Source of the DNA: Aphrocallistes beatrix
Taxonomy: Eukaryota > Porifera > Hexactinellida > Sceptrulophora > Aphrocallistidae
Direction of reading: 5' to 3'
Length of the DNA stretch: 64,000 nt
Assembly (NCBI GenBank): GCA_963281255.1
Contig: OY725489.1
Coordinates: 6,696,523-6,760,522, forward strand
Shown in pieces: positions 1 through 11,892 of this stretch (position 1 is the stretch's first letter; each line of letters opens with the position of its first letter). Below the pieces are notes generated by a model. The model was not told the DNA's origin. It was given only the letters and a program-made list of their open reading frames with translations, and did no database searches. The position numbers and the translations under genes are program-made.

Positions 1-1031
1 CACAGCCGCCCCGTCGTAATACTGTGCAACTAAATGAGACTTGCTATCTACTTCCATACTATTCAGTATCGCACTTAATGTGGTTTTACCGATTCTGCGT
101 CTAGACCTTCTGCACGAACGAAATTGTAGAAATCTTCATGCAAAAGTCCGTCGTCAGAATATCGCAGAGAGACCGATATTTGTTCATCCTTTCCGCAATC
201 CTTACATTCATCACACATTAAAGAAAAATATTTAGCGTTCTTTAACGATAGTAGAATATCATCACGAACAGACTTGGCAAGCAGGGCGAGAATGGTATCT
301 TGAATGTCGTGATGAACATATTGAGCGTTCTTAGGTCCTTGTAGCTTAGAAAGAATAATAGGATCATGTATTGCATATGAGGACAGGATCTCCAAAAGAT
401 TTCCTCTGTTTCGGGCTCCACAGTTAAAACCTTGCTCAACATGTTCACCTTCTAAGTCTACCATCCGTCCTTCTCTATGTCCACGAAATGCCAAGTCTTG
501 AACGCTACAGGTTAAAATAACCTGTGACACTGTCTTTAGGAAATGGCGATTTTCTAGAATGTCCCTTCTACTTACGATGTTAATTTTCGTCAAAATGCTT
601 CCAGTCTTGGCCGCTTCACAGAAGCTTGTCCATTTTTGACAGGCCTCGAGGTGAGGAACCCACATTTCGTGTCCTTTCAGTCCTTTGTCATTGTTCAATG
701 CTGATTTCCAATTTGAGAATCCCAAAGTTGTCCATGTATGACTGGTATTAGAGTTTTGAAAAGCACGACAACAATAACAAAATGCAGAATCGGCGATCTG
801 TGAATATTCCAACCAAGGTCGCCCAGCATACCAATCTTTAGAAAAACCACGCTGCTTTGAACTAAAGATTTTCTTCGGGTAGATTTTGAGTTTTGATTGA
901 ACAGGATGGTCAGCAAGATTTTTGGCTAAATCTGTGACACCCTCAATGGGAGTAAAGTCGGTGAGTTTTTCGGAATTATTACTTCCATCTTCCGGTACCG
1001 CCACATCAAAATGTTTGCGTTTAGCAGGTGG
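1..1031 (-). pseudogene. TTF/DUF4371 transposase (ZMYM1-like), frameshifted and cut by window edge
   Basis: Domesticated or mobile hAT-type transposase family with an N-terminal TTF zinc finger and DUF4371. The open frame reads leftward from about 1031. There is no ATG where the finder would start (a GTG at 1004 is internal), and the frame opens just after a TAA at 1032-1034, so the true start is probably in another exon. Numbered from the GTG, the zinc-finger region is about residues 54-82 with C76, C78 and C79 in an F-C-Y-C-C block. DUF4371 follows from about residue 110, with a C-D-E-C segment near the end. The frame stops at 75, but translation in a neighbouring frame from about position 88 down to 1 continues the domain (it ends in Y-Y-D-G-A-A-V), so a small indel near 85-90 breaks the gene. 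The C-terminal hAT dimerisation part lies outside the window. Confidence 0.85.
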
Positions 1032-1231
1032 TTAGGGTTGAAAAACGTTTTTTTCATAATGCAAATTTAATAAGATACGTACGTAAGTATAATGGCTTAA
1101 TCGATTGAAATTAGGTATATAGTATATATACACATATTATGATATTTACTTACACTTACTGTTATTTTATTACACTTAAATATTGGTGTACACTATTGAA
1201 TTAGGGAAACCTGTTTATCGATATACTAGAC

Positions 1232-2046
1232 ATTTAGCCCCCTAGCCACATCATAGCCAGGGTTGGCTAATTAAACCCGGACTGGGCAAAACCCCCTTTT
1301 GTGGGTTAAAGTGGGTTTTATTCTAATGTACTTGTAAATCCTTATTCTGCAAGTATTATACTAGTATTAAGATTCTGTAATGATGATTTTCATAATACCA
1401 GATGTACGAACAATGGAATTTCTTAAAAGTTACAACAATCTGAGGTGCTTTAAGTTAACAATCAAAGGATACTACTATTATATAGAATAGTTTGTTCATC
1501 TTAGCTATTCTAATCATAGCGGTTACTACATGTATATTGGCTAGTTTTGTTGGTGGCCCAGTGATCCAAAGCTTTTTTCTAAAAGTGGAAGGTCCAAGCT
1601 GAGGCGCATAAATCCTTCAATTGAGCGGATATATTCTAACTTTAGTTTAGTCCAGACAAAGTTCGAAATAGATTAGGCTTAGAGAACCAGCAAAATTGGT
1701 AACCTGTTATCGAGAATTGAGAGGTTCAGTGGAGTTTGATTGGTGATTTACTTTCCATTTGTTTTAGATTTTGATAGGCACCTCTTACAATAAATACGCT
1801 TATATAATTAATTATATCGTTGAATTTGAAAACAAGGACAATAACTGGGTAAATCCGTTTCTGGAGAATAAAACCCGTTTTACCCCGGATTTTACCCGAG
1901 TTTAACCCACTGGACTGTGCGAAACCTATTAAACCCGGGTAAAATTCAAACTCTGATCATAGCAGCATAGGAATGTGAAAACATTCCATTTTTACAACTC
2001 TTTTGAACCCTATCTCGAGTGATCCCACTTGTGACTCCGCTCGGTT
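1232..2046. repeat. Dispersed repeat, copy 1 (interrupted by hAT MITE)
   Basis: After removal of the hAT element at 1258-1955, the flanks form a repeat of roughly 105 bases that matches 9142-9247 almost throughout. It includes a small palindrome (GGAATGTG..ACATTCC) and ends in ACTCCGCTCGGT. Its own identity is unknown; it may be the end of a larger element. Confidence 0.8.
1258..1955. mobile_element. hAT-type non-autonomous element (698 bp)
   Basis: Terminal inverted repeats begin CAGGGTTGG on the left and end CAAACTCTG on the right, the CAGRG start typical of hAT. The element is flanked by an 8-bp direct repeat ATCATAGC (1250-1257 and 1956-1963). Both ends are rich in AAACCCGG/GGGTTTAA subterminal blocks in opposite orientation. 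No coding capacity is seen. The unoccupied form of the same target survives at 9161-9168, which proves the boundaries. Confidence 0.9.
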
Positions 2047-4229
2047 AGCTGAGTGCAACTAGACGTATAAGACTCCTCTAAATTTAAATATCACAGTAAT
2101 CTTTAATTAAAATGCTATCAATTCCTACAAATTTGATAATTTTATTTTAGGATATGGAGACATTAGTAAGCAAAGCAATACTCGAGCCATCCGTCAATTC
2201 TATCCGTGAGTAATATTAATATCTGGTAGTATAATGACGTCGTCATAATCGAGTTTAAAATGTAGGCTAAAATTGTTAATAACTCAGGAAATACAAAATA
2301 AATTAACATTTGAATGGGACAAACGAGCCAACCTGTATATATGTATTGTCTATCAAATGGTTAGAATAGTTCAAAAATCTATCTCATCATGTAATTATGA
2401 TGTCATTATTATGTTAAATCACGAAATTTCTAATATACAGAAACAATAGATTATTATCGTTGATTTGAATGCCAAACCAGGTCATATGTTTTGTCAATTA
2501 TATATGATTGCTTCATTTTATGAAGATTTTTTCATGGTTTAGGACCAGAGAATAAATAGGTTTTGGAATAATTATCAGGCATTTATCTTGATAATTCGTC
2601 ATACATTAGATTCATATACATTTGCTTGGGACTACGTCGGAATGGTTAAGTAGTAATCGAACTAGATACCAAACAAAAGAAGTATAGTTGCACTGTCACG
2701 AAGTAACTCTCCTCCCGAACTAAATTATCCACTGGGGCAAAATTACAAGTACTCATAATGATGAATATGGATAAAATACATATTGATATATGTAAGAATC
2801 ATCAATAGATATATGTAAGCATCATCAATAGTATATAAAGTGATGGCAGTGTACTACTTTAAATTCTCAACTCAAGGATGTATCATTAATAAATTTAGTA
2901 TATTTTAGTTTGGTCAACCAAGGAGTTCGGAATACTGAAATGTTCGCTGGATAGGTTTTAAACGCTTTTGTAAGAGTTAATTTCCTCATTTGTTATTATT
3001 CCCACATTCTGCATAGGTTAGAGCAAAGCTCCTCCGTAACCCCTCCCAAAAGTTTTATACCTCTTTTTAGGGTCCTTTTTAATCATATATTATACAACAA
3101 TTTAATTAATACTATTAGCTAATTAACTGTAGAACGCCCAGCATTTATATGGCTTCGCACTTTTATGGCTTCAGTACTATTGAAATAAATGGCTGGGAGA
3201 CATCCGCGATATCGGGGACACTGTGTCCCCACTGGGCATTATACGGTTAAATTATGAAGGTATGTGGCATGAACATGCTAAGCAGTTCTTCTGGCAACAC
3301 TGCGTGACTCCATGGACAAAGTAGTCATAATAATTTAATACAAATTGTTATAACACTATTCCATTTGTGAAGTCAAATAACATTTAATTAGTAACAAATA
3401 CTGTAAATATAGCTAAAAATTCGTTTCCTTTGCATTCAAGTTACTTACTTTATAAACATTTAACATAATTACTCTCCTGCAACTTTGGTATTTTCGGAAT
3501 TTGTTACCCTATAACATATATCACGAGTTGCCACCATTGCATATGCTGGCATTGGTGGTACGAGGTGGAACAGTTTAAAATGTTTAACATGGGAGGGTAA
3601 TCGAGTAGAAAGTTTATAAAGTGAGCAATTCGAATGTGGAGTAATCGTTAAATTAAGCACATCTCGTACAGATTAAATGCCCTTTACTCACTAAATAGCT
3701 TAGTATGAATACTTTAGTCCAGGCAGTGAATACTTTATTAGATATGAAAAGGAATTTTGAAAGTGGTGCTAGCAAAAGACGGAGAAAACAACTAGATGAG
3801 GCATCAGCAAATTATCGTATAATATTTTTCACTTCTTTTCATGTTTTCATTTATTGGAACTGTAGTCTAAATTCTACAGTGGCCCGGGTCTCTCTGATTC
3901 TCTCAGAGGCCCTTACTACTTGCACATGATGTTTGTACAGGAGACTCTCTTGATAGTGCGAACATGGATTAGATGTAAAGTAGTAAGGAATACACTTTAT
4001 AAATCCACTACATACTAAAGTATGTGCATACAAAATAATTTTGTTAGTACGAACTCTGGATAAGACGTACACATTTTGATGGTCCATTGGTCTACGCACT
4101 AATGAGAATCAACTATATTTTTAGAATAATCAATTATTTTAATCTTCGTACTAGTTATTAATTGTATCATTGTATAATTTTTGGCACTGCTTGGATTGAT
4201 GGAGGTTTATTAAGATGTTAATACAACTA
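2047..4229. other. No gene seen
   Basis: AT-rich sequence with only short open frames and no recognisable domain, tRNA or repeat terminus. The short frames at 3469-3660, 3705-3929 and 3851-4099 have no coding character that I can support. Confidence 0.6.
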
Positions 4230-4983
4230 CTCAGGTCATTTCAAAAGTACTGATCACTATTGATTTTTGAAAGCTAGTGTATATCTAATGCACCAATTAA
4301 TTGCGACTCTATGAGATAGTAACCATAGATGAAACTTGGATTTACTATTCACAACCTATATCCAAGGAAAAATCAAAGTGTTGGCTACATCGGTGCGAAC
4401 CCCGACCTAAAAAACCGCGTCCAGATTTCCGTGCCAAGAAGGTAATGTACGCAATTGCATTTGACGCCTACGGCCCAGTTGCTCAAGTTTGCGTTCCGAA
4501 GGGCCAGAATGTTACTGGATACTTTTATTGCACTCATGTGCTTGCAGAAGTAAGTAAACAGTACACAGAGCGTCGGCCGAGAACTGGTCCTCGTGGAATA
4601 AAACTTCTACATGACAATGCCAGTAGCCATAAAACTAAACAAGTCGCCGCATACATCGAGGATATAGGGATGAAAACACTGAATCACCCTCCCTATTCCC
4701 CTGACCTAAGTCCTTGTGACTTCTGGTTGTTTTCAAAGCTGAAAAGTCATCTCTCTGACAAGGAGTTCACTAGTCGAATGGAGATCGGATTCGCCATTCA
4801 TAAGTACCTGAAATCGATCCCACAGACGGAGTATAAAAAGACATTCCGCTGCTGGGTAGACCGTCTAAAGGAGTGTATTCGCGTCAAGGGAGACTATTTC
4901 GAGAATATGTAATTAAATAACACATCAGTCGTTGCTTAATATCAAATTGGTGGGGGTGATCAGTACTTTTGAAATGATCTAAG
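4230..4983 (+). mobile_element. Internally deleted mariner element (754 bp)
   Basis: Inverted repeats of about 28 bases (CTCAGGTCATTTCAAAAG... left, its complement right) are bounded by TA on both sides (4228-4229, 4984-4985), the Tc1/mariner target. A complete mariner is about 1.3 kb, so roughly the 5' half, including the helix-turn-helix part of the transposase, is missing. Confidence 0.92.
4301..4912 (+). pseudogene. Mariner transposase, catalytic half (DD34D)
   Basis: About 203 codons of a mariner transposase catalytic domain. All three catalytic aspartates are present: D10 in T-I-D-E-T-W, D105 in L-L-H-D-N-A and D140 in S-P-C-D-F-W, with 34 residues between the last two, the DD34D signature. 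The frame opens straight after a TAA, the apparent start is a TTG, and the N-terminal DNA-binding domain is absent, so this is a deletion remnant. The C-terminus (F-R-C-W-V-D-R-L-K ... Y-F-E-N-M) is the normal mariner end. Confidence 0.93.
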
Positions 4984-4985
4984 TA

Positions 4986-5314
4986 AATGCAATAGACATA
5001 TCAAAATTAATAAGTGCAGATGACTTCAAATTTGTGAAATTCTATTTTTACATCCATTGGTAAGTATTGTCCATGAACAAATTGGCCGGGTTGACGTTAT
5101 GTTTACCTCTCTTGAAAGGTTTTCTGTCTGCTGCCCCATCGAAATTTCTTCCCAAATTTGTCTACATGTCTTTTGTATATCAGAAATTGTCCCCACCCAT
5201 ACTCCTTTATAATTTCTTCTTCCGTGTACATTTCCAGGATGTCTAAATAGTGGTTTTGGTGTATCTTGTACCGTCTAATATGCGAGGTAATGCCGCTTTG
5301 AGCAATATGTCACC
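4986..5314. other. No gene seen
   Basis: Spacer between the mariner and the first family A element. No motif recognised. Confidence 0.6.
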
Positions 5315-5318
5315 TTAA

Positions 5319-7198
5319 GGATACAGCCCTCGAAAAACCACATGATTTGGCTTACAGCATACGATGAAAGTAGAGCTATAAAAGATGTTAAGCGTGGGCA
5401 GGTATCTCCGTCAAGAAATACAGCACATTCCAAATCGTTTTTGATTCTCATTTCTAGTTTTTGAGATACAGCGTCTCAAAGTCTGTTTTTTCGTTTATCG
5501 CTAGCACATCTTAATGGTAGAAATTCGGGCACTCAAGGAATTGTTCAGGACATACCAATGAAAAAAATGCTTCCAAAATCGAATCATAGAAAGTCTATCA
5601 TATTTGCCACTTCATAGGACCAAAAGAAAGTTAAAAATACAAATATTGTAAATTTTATCGGTGTCCAAAAAAAAAGGGCCAAAACACGGCGAAAAATGTC
5701 TGTTTTTTTGGGAAAATCAGGAGTAAAATCACAAAGTTAAAAGATATCGAAAATAAAGTGGTCCTACGTTCATCGCCTAATGATATGGAACAACTCTTGA
5801 AATTTTCAAACTTCTATCTCAACCCAATTTTGACTTAAAATTCTGTAAAGACGGTCAATTTTGAAATTTTAAAGTCCCGAGATATAGAGATTTTAAGTTT
5901 AGATGTTAAGAAGAATGTAAATGAGTTATTAAAAATAAACAAAAGCATTCACAGACATTTATTCGCATTTATGCTGCAGATTTAGGTATATTCGAAGCAA
6001 ATATTTACAAAAAATAGCAAGAGTACCCTGAAAATCCACAAATTTCCTTGAGGCCCCTAACCCCGAATATTTTGAGATAATTGTGAATAATAATTCTTAT
6101 TCCTAAAACTACGAAGTATAATCTATCAGTTTAGAATGAATAAAGAGCTTCCGAAAAGTATATTAGAAAATTAAAGCGAAAGTCTAAGACTTTTAGTTTC
6201 CAAGTAGGATTTTCGAAAAATGCTACGTCATCATATGACAAAAATCTAAAACTTACATTCCATAGGATGTAGTGCAATTATTATCAATGAATCATATATG
6301 TATCCTCATAAAAAGTATATTAGGAAGTGAGAATTAAGAATTTGGGCCTATATTTACAGAGATAGAGAGATATCTCTTTTTGGACCCTAAATGGGGGTTT
6401 TTGGCCGAATCTGGAAGCTCCAAGGCCAGAACTTTCAAAATAATCATCAAAAGTTCTCTAATTTTTCTGTACACATTATTAACGACAATTGTATTCATTA
6501 TTTAGCATAATAGCCACATTTGGATACATATTTAATCATTAGATTCGCCATTTTCTAATATATTCAAAGTTCTCCGTAGAATTTGTATTACAATTAAATC
6601 AATGATAAGTCGAAAAGTATTTATTTTTTGATAAAGGGATGTTTGAGGAACCTCGTATATATCCTTTAATTTAAGATTATAATGGATTATATATCTTCGC
6701 TAGTTTATAAGATATGACATCGGCCTCTTTCGGGACCATAGAGAGATATTATGCCCGAAATTCACGTATAATAAGCGATATATCACGAACAAATCCTTTC
6801 TGATCCAATGACCACTAAATATCTGATGTCAAACAGGCGATTTCCCGAACATTATATAAATGAGCTCACATAGAGCTATTTTGAATGGATATTATTTGAC
6901 TTTTCTTCTAAATCATTGTGTCATATAATCTCCAAAGGGGCCAAAACATTCTTATGGTCTTTATCATTAAAAAAATATCAAATAAGTTAAAAACTAATTG
7001 GTGAATGCGTCAAAAACCGCCAATAATTTTTCAAATTTAGTAGCGTTAAACTTTAGGTGGTAAACTCATAAAAATCAAAATAAATAGCGTCCAACTAGCA
7101 CTATCGGATGCTAGACCACTCAGCAATACAATGAAATTAACAATAAAATTATTTTGCATTTTTTTTACGCCAGGCAAAGTTTTTCGAGAGCGGTATCC
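5319..7198 (+). mobile_element. Family A element, copy A1 (1.9 kb, TTAA-type)
   Basis: Short inverted ends GGATACAGCCCTCGAAAAA (left) and TTTTTCGAGAGCGGTATCC (right), preceded by TTAA at 5315-5318 and followed by TAAA. Other copies show TTAA at the matching end (29596-29599, 51611-51614, 57244-57247), so the target is probably TTAA, as in piggyBac and Kolobok elements. The interior is AT-rich, conserved between copies, and holds no open frame longer than noise, so this is a non-autonomous family. Confidence 0.85.
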
Positions 7199-7412
7199 TA
7201 AACCTATTCAGCAGTGCTTACTTGTCGCAATTTCCTCGATAAATAGGGAACTGATTGTGCTGCGTCTCTGTCCCAAACTTGTGCATAAAACTTCTTTGTG
7301 TTCAAATTCACTCATCGTCAGATTAACGGTGAATTTAGTATCTCTGTTAGTCGTAGATAAGGGAGCGGTTTTAAATGTGTGTTCTGGATGCTTGATTTGT
7401 GACATGTTTATA

Positions 7413-7460
7413 CAGGCAACCCTCGCCGTTCGCGGGTTTGCCATTCGCGATTTCGACTAT
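7413..7460 (+). mobile_element. Solo end of a pogo/Tigger-like MITE
   Basis: TA followed by CAGGCAACCCTCGCCGTTCG, which resembles the pogo-type ends seen repeatedly in this window (CAGT-C-G-A-A-C-C...). I could not find the partner end in the next kilobase, so only one terminus is supported. Confidence 0.5.
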
Positions 7461-7938
7461 TAGATACAACAAACAAAGTAAAATATGCAAGAACACGAAT
7501 CTTGATTATGATATACATTGCTATGACAACTCAAATCATGGAAACAAGCATGATACTTGCGTAGAGCAATTTGGAAGTAAGCTGTGTAGATTATTTACAC
7601 TCACTTAAAATGCCACTGCTTTTATTGGATGGCTGTATGGATGGAGATTGCATGATAAAGCTGGAAGTAAACTGGGATAATCAATTAATTAATAGTCGCA
7701 AATATAGAACCGTGTAACCGGTTGCTACGTTTTAGGCATTATACGCATTGAAATTAAGAACAAACGCTAGTTTATTCTAAAAATAGATATATTACATCTA
7801 TATAACATGGCTAAATTTAGCAAGACTCATACACAGACACACAAACGTACAATTGCAACAGCAAATGGATAGCTATTAAATAGAGATAAATACAATAAAT
7901 TTGCTCAAATTACGCATCAAGAAGAAGTAAAATCATAA

Positions 7939-8475
7939 ATGTCATTCTACAAAATAAATCTGAAAATGTCTAATAAAATGTTGGGAAAAATTAGTACATA
8001 TCAACGTGCATGTAACTTCCTCCCTACTGATGATATCCAGTTCGTGCCAGGAAAGTTACGAATTGGAGAGTGCAATCAGAACATAATAATTGAGAAGAGA
8101 GCCGGCCAAAAGAATATTCACTTGTGCAGAGACGTCATCGAACACATCTGGAGTGGAGGCGAGAGTAAATAGCTCCAGCTTACATTTCGAACAGAACGAA
8201 ATACTTTGACTACCCATATCCGCCGTAGACGCCATCATTCTGATTATTGGGTAGACATCTTCGCGTCCTACACTGATGAACAATTCATGCAAGAATTTGG
8301 ATGTGACCAGTTTCATGCATACAAAGAGCATGTTAAACAATATGGTAAAGCTTTCCGGTGGAATCCACCGAAGCTAACATTCGAGCAAAGGAAAGAAAAA
8401 TTCAAGCAACAGTATTTGCCAGGAGATAAAATGCTCGACTACCCACAATTAGAGATACTCACTTATTTTGAGTAG
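7939..8475 (+). pseudogene. Unrecognised ORF with one in-frame stop
   Basis: Two open segments (7939-8172 and 8173-8475) are in the same frame, separated by a single TAG at 8170-8172. Read through, they give about 178 codons. The second half has a compact acidic/aromatic composition (D-Y-W-V-D-I-F-A..., F-R-W-N-P-P-K) and ends at a normal TAG. I do not recognise the family. A competing minus-strand frame (8056-8340) covers the middle and cannot be excluded. It could be a dead transposon gene or a host pseudogene. Confidence 0.35.
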
Positions 8476-9590
8476 ATTTTGTATGTATGTAACAATCATG
8501 TGATTCATTGCTATTACTTTACAACTATTAGTACTTAGTACTATAACTATTATTATAATAAAGTACTTGTTGATAAATGAGGAATAATATCACTAGACGT
8601 ACATAATACCATTTGTCTGCTTCATATATTATTATATTGGATCTATGATCCTATGCAATATTGTAGCACAGTTCTAAAATGAGTGCTGGAGTCCGGCTTG
8701 GAGCAAGTGGCATGCACAGACCTGATATAAAAGACATCACTAATTTACCCTTGATTTTCCATGGAATTCGCATTTTAAATCTATAACATTTTTGAGAGGA
8801 GGTTGTAAGTATACTCTAGTGGTTATACGGGAGGGTTGATTTGAAATTAGTTGATGTATCACACAGTAATACTCAACATACTATCTAGGATAAGAAATAA
8901 AATATTCTATTGATTGCAGATAGAAGATAATTGATGAAATACTACATGCGGTATAAACCATTTTTGGGTAAAACTTTCAAAGTCAATTTACGAGATTTAA
9001 TAAGCGGGGGAGGGGGGCTAGAAAAAAAACATTAATTAATAAGCGGGGGCCAGTTTATTTGGACACCGAGAGTAGACCCATCAGATATTGGGAGCCACAA
9101 ATGCGACAAATGACTTTGAATACAAGTCGTCTTATTCGGCAAACTTAGCCCTCTAGCAACATCATAGCAGCATAGGAATGTGACAACATTCCATTCTTAA
9201 AACTTGTTTGAACCCTATCGAGTGATCCCTCTTGCGACTCCGCTCGGTCTAAATTTGACAATGATTTGTGAATAGGGAATTTCAACCAAATAGTAAGATT
9301 GCAATAATTTGTTTTGATCCACAGGCACAGGGTCGAGAGACTTTCTCAGAATAAATGTCGCCTATTTCAAATTCATCCCTTTTGGTCTACATAATCACCA
9401 CAAAAAGCATGCTAAACTTGTCCAACCGTGCTCCCTTTCCCAAAATAATTATTAAAAGTCACTATATTACAAATGGCTACACATCAATCAAGTTTAAAAT
9501 TTAGGCGTTTACAAATATAATCAACAAAAATAGATAGATAAATATCCTTGATGGTGTTTGGACTAACAGTACTTTCAACATATTTTATGC
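8476..9590. other. No gene seen, apart from the dispersed repeat
   Basis: AT-rich spacer. It contains the repeat at 9142-9247, annotated separately, and no convincing open frame. Confidence 0.6.
9142..9247. repeat. Dispersed repeat, copy 2 (unoccupied site)
   Basis: Same sequence as the flanks of the hAT element at 1258-1955, but uninterrupted: one copy of ATCATAGC at 9161-9168 stands where copy 1 carries the insertion plus target duplication. Confidence 0.85.
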
Positions 9591-9790
9591 CAGTGGTTCC
9601 CAAACTGGGGTGCATGAACCCCCTAGCGGTGCATGGGACAAGGATTAAAATGAATTTTGAGCATTTTTAACAGAATTATTTTTGAAATTATATGCACATT
9701 ACTCCTAGATCCTGGCATTGGTCCTGGGGTGCACAAAATATTTTTTAGGTGTTAGGAGGTGCACGAGGTAAAAGGGGTTGGGAACAACTG
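9591..9790. mobile_element. hAT MITE (200 bp)
   Basis: Ends CAGTGGTTCCCAAACTGGGG and its imperfect complement (GGGGTTGGGAACAACTG), flanked by the 8-bp duplication TTTTATGC (9583-9590, 9791-9798). CAGTGGTTCCCAAACT is a widespread hAT MITE terminus. The interior has no open frame. Confidence 0.93.
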
Positions 9791-10210
9791 TTTTATGCGA
9801 ACAAAAAGGTTCTTTACCGACCACATAAGGGTGCGCGTTATTGGGAGGTGCCCCATTCAAGGTTCCATTTTCCATCCCAGACAACAATATGTCACAATAG
9901 CAATGCACACATAACAGTAGATATGTAAGCACGTTACAACCAAGTGTAATTGGAATTGAGGGTAGTAAAAATTGAGAAATGCAAACACCATCCATAATTG
10001 GCAAAATTCTAAAAATATCAACATGTGCATGTGTACTGTACATGGCTAGCTATATTTAGAATTCTGTCACCACATTACAAGAATTTCATAGTTCTATTAT
10101 TAGCATGTGAGGTGGAACAATTATGGGCACTACAACTGTAGTCAATTTTAACGAGTTACACCAAATCAATATAAGTATGGAAATAATTAATGCCATAACT
10201 GATTCAAAAA

Positions 10211-11892
10211 ATGTCTTCTTCAGAACAAGAAACTATTTCTACATTTCGCAGCGCAGATCTCCCGAAGGTTTGCATCCCGGCTGATTTTGAATCTAGCATG
10301 GAGCCAAGTAGGTCTGACAATTAAGGTGATTTCATATTCAAAGTCCCAACAACCCCAACTGATTTAACACCAGCTACATCCACGCCTACCGAGCTCGGAT
10401 CTACACTCTCTCAAGTAGCCCTCTCTTCGCAGACATCCGAAGAATCGGATAACACGGCATCAGCTACCACAGTTCATACCAAAAAGCGAGGACATAAACT
10501 CAATACTGGGAGGTGTCGGAAGGGTGAGGGAGTCAAAAGAAAATCTACTTACACACCATCCACCACAAAGCGATTACCCCTTCCTACTAGCACTCCGAAA
10601 TCTAAAACACTATTACAGCAAGTGAAGTTTCCTCAGCCCAATAAACGCCTCAGTATTATGGTACAGAAGGATGGAGCTCAATCATTTCGTGATCTCTATG
10701 TTCCTAATGGCTCGCAAATAATTGATATCGATATACTGGGTACGGTATTTTCTCTATTAAGATGCACTGAGGCACACTGCACTGGTAATTTGAATCTGTA
10801 TCAATACGCTTTTCGTGATGGGTTACGATCATATCTCTTGTTGAAATGCAGTCGCTGCAATCTTGTGCTTGCTGAATTTCCCACATCCTGTCCGGTTGGA
10901 ATGAAATCTAATGAAGCCCTGAACGATCCTCAAATGCTTTGCCGGAAAAAGTCGGAAGTCAACGTTAGAGCTTTACTAGCAGCACACTGTACTTCTATGA
11001 GCTGGAGTGATTTTGACTGACCTGCAATCTCCTTGATATACAAAATACCTGGCATAGAATGTCCAAGTCTCTACTAGCGCAATGAGCACGATCGTTGCCC
11101 ACACTCAAAAGAATCCTGGTGTTACTTTCAAAAGGGCCTCGCAATTTCAGTTGAGAATACTTCTCATCTACCTCCCAAACTCCAACCCTATCTGAATAAA
11201 GACGAGTATTCGCGCCTGGAAGATGTTTTCAAGAAATTTGCAAGCATTGAAATGTGTTCAGCTCTGACAATGGGATTAACACAGAACTGTAATGAGTCGC
11301 TACATTCAGTTGTATGGTATAATGTCCAAAGACGAAACGTGTAGGACAAAAGTCATTTCAAGCCGCAGCTGCTATTGCTGTGTGCACTTTCAATGAAGGT
11401 TCAATGATGCTCGCTGCTATTCTGGCAAATCAAACTGTACAATGCAGCCGCATAACTCTTGAACACTTGGCATCGATGGATAACGAAAGGAACCGCAGTA
11501 AACTTAAAGCCGTTATGGCTACTCAAAAGAGGCGTCGGATAGTTCTCAAATCCCAATTCATTCCAGCCGAATCCTCCAGGCGTAGACGTGAAAAAGATAC
11601 TACGACCTATAAATCTGGAGGTTTTGGTACTGAACTCTCATCTGTTGCCATGAAAGAATTATCTTCCACGAGTGTTAACCCTGATGACTCTGAAACAGTT
11701 TGCGAGGAATGTGAACAACACAACTGCCCAACCGGGGGAAAGAGGGCGAATGATGACTGGTTAGGTTGTGAGTTCTGCCTGAGATGGTTTCACTGTGGAT
11801 GCGTCAATACCAGTCTAAAGTACGTGGGAGATGATCCTTATATCTGTAGGAAATGTGACTTTGAATTCGAGTCCTGTGTAGAAGCTTTATAA
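10211..11892 (+). pseudogene. Mutator-like transposase relic with C-terminal PHD finger
   Basis: Three collinear pieces of one gene. Piece 1 (10211-11020) starts at ATG 10211 and is open except for one TAA at 10322-10324. Its N-terminus is Ser/Thr/Lys-rich, followed by a cysteine-containing block and V-N-V-R-A-L-L-A. Piece 2 (11081-11344) contains C-P-H-S-K-E-S-W-C-Y-F and T-Q-N-C-N-E-S-L-H, the conserved back half of the Mutator-like transposase domain (PF20700 type, from memory of the family). Piece 3 (about 11350-11892) continues in another frame and ends in a PHD finger with the C4HC3 pattern; numbered from 11380 the ligands are C108/C111, C130/C133, H138/C141 and C156/C159. The central catalytic section between pieces 1 and 2 is missing and a frameshift separates 2 from 3. 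No terminal repeats were found. The superfamily call is moderately sure, the PHD finger very sure. Confidence 0.75.

Noticed and set aside
2030..2090. Possible tRNA-like segment (ACTCCGCTCGGTTAGC)
   Set aside because: No cloverleaf or T-loop could be laid out, and the segment belongs to a dispersed repeat.
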